A stretch of DNA of 64,000 nt from Hirundichthys speculiger (lineage: Eukaryota > Chordata > Actinopteri > Beloniformes > Exocoetidae): the NCBI GenBank assembly GCA_018398805.1, contig JAGFBZ010000860.1, forward strand, positions 30,001-94,000. Reading direction: 5' to 3'. Of this stretch, positions 63,726 to 64,000 are shown one piece after another. The first letter of the stretch is position 1; every line of letters begins with the position of its first letter. A program made the translations under genes and the position numbers. The notes under the pieces were generated by a model, which worked only from the letters and a program-made list of their open reading frames with translations, was not told the DNA's origin and did no database searches.

Positions 63726-64000
63726 ACAATACAGCCTATAGTTGCTAATTTTAAAAGTTGTCTAGCGTTAAATAAAACTTGATTTTCTTACCTAAAGTTG
63801 TCTTCCTCTACCCAGTTCAGTTGCTACATAGGCTACGTGATGTAAACAACAATAAATCCACGTCGTTATTTTCTTTGTGGATACAGATGCTATTGGTAGC
63901 AACTGCTAACACTAATAGCCTACACCGGTCAGGATGCGTCGTGAATATGTTCTCATGCAGCGTTGTCATGTTGGTGATCCGTTGTGCTTTACAGCTGCCG

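Overview
The window is vertebrate nuclear DNA, most probably from a teleost fish. The evidence is intron-rich genes with GT-AG splice sites, a vertebrate-type cilia gene, and a repeat load typical of fish: hAT elements with 8-bp target-site duplications (TSDs), Tc1/mariner elements with TA duplications, an RTE/Rex3-like LINE and a Tx1-like LINE. There is no prokaryotic organisation anywhere. All gene models were spliced by eye from the sequence; no alignment or search was run.

Layout. Positions 1-2366 hold the 3' part of a broken Tx1/L1-clade non-LTR retrotransposon whose A-rich tail abuts a piece of a 5S rRNA gene (2367-2417). Positions 4567-34731 hold a complete plus-strand gene, dnaaf9 (formerly C20orf194, the Shulin homologue). 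I could place 37 coding exons whose lengths sum to 3438 nt, an exact open frame of 1145 residues. Its introns are packed with transposons, some nested two or three deep. Positions 34732-42311 hold no convincing gene. On the minus strand, 49806-42312 is a complete kyphoscoliosis-peptidase-like (transglutaminase-like) gene of six coding exons (837 residues), with a non-coding first exon and a TATA-box promoter near 50.6-50.7 kb. The two host genes are convergent.

From 50.9 kb to the right edge, repeats dominate: a 2.2-kb hAT element containing a second hAT element that still encodes a BED zinc finger; a broken Tc1 copy; a pogo-like element; a 1.35-kb minisatellite of 10-bp units that each resemble a 5' splice site (57.2-58.56 kb); a possible first exon of an unidentified plus-strand gene near 59.17 kb; a hAT copy with another hAT inserted in it (59.6-61.2 kb); a 5'-truncated Rex3-like LINE (62.4-63.25 kb); and a 225-bp hAT MITE.

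The host genes work separately: DNAAF9/Shulin in cytoplasmic handling of outer dynein arms for motile cilia, and the KY-like protein probably in muscle or cytoskeletal maintenance. The rest is best read as a layered record of transposition. The most unusual items are the 5S-targeted LINE, the splice-donor-like minisatellite, and the non-autonomous hAT elements that retain DNA-binding-domain reading frames.
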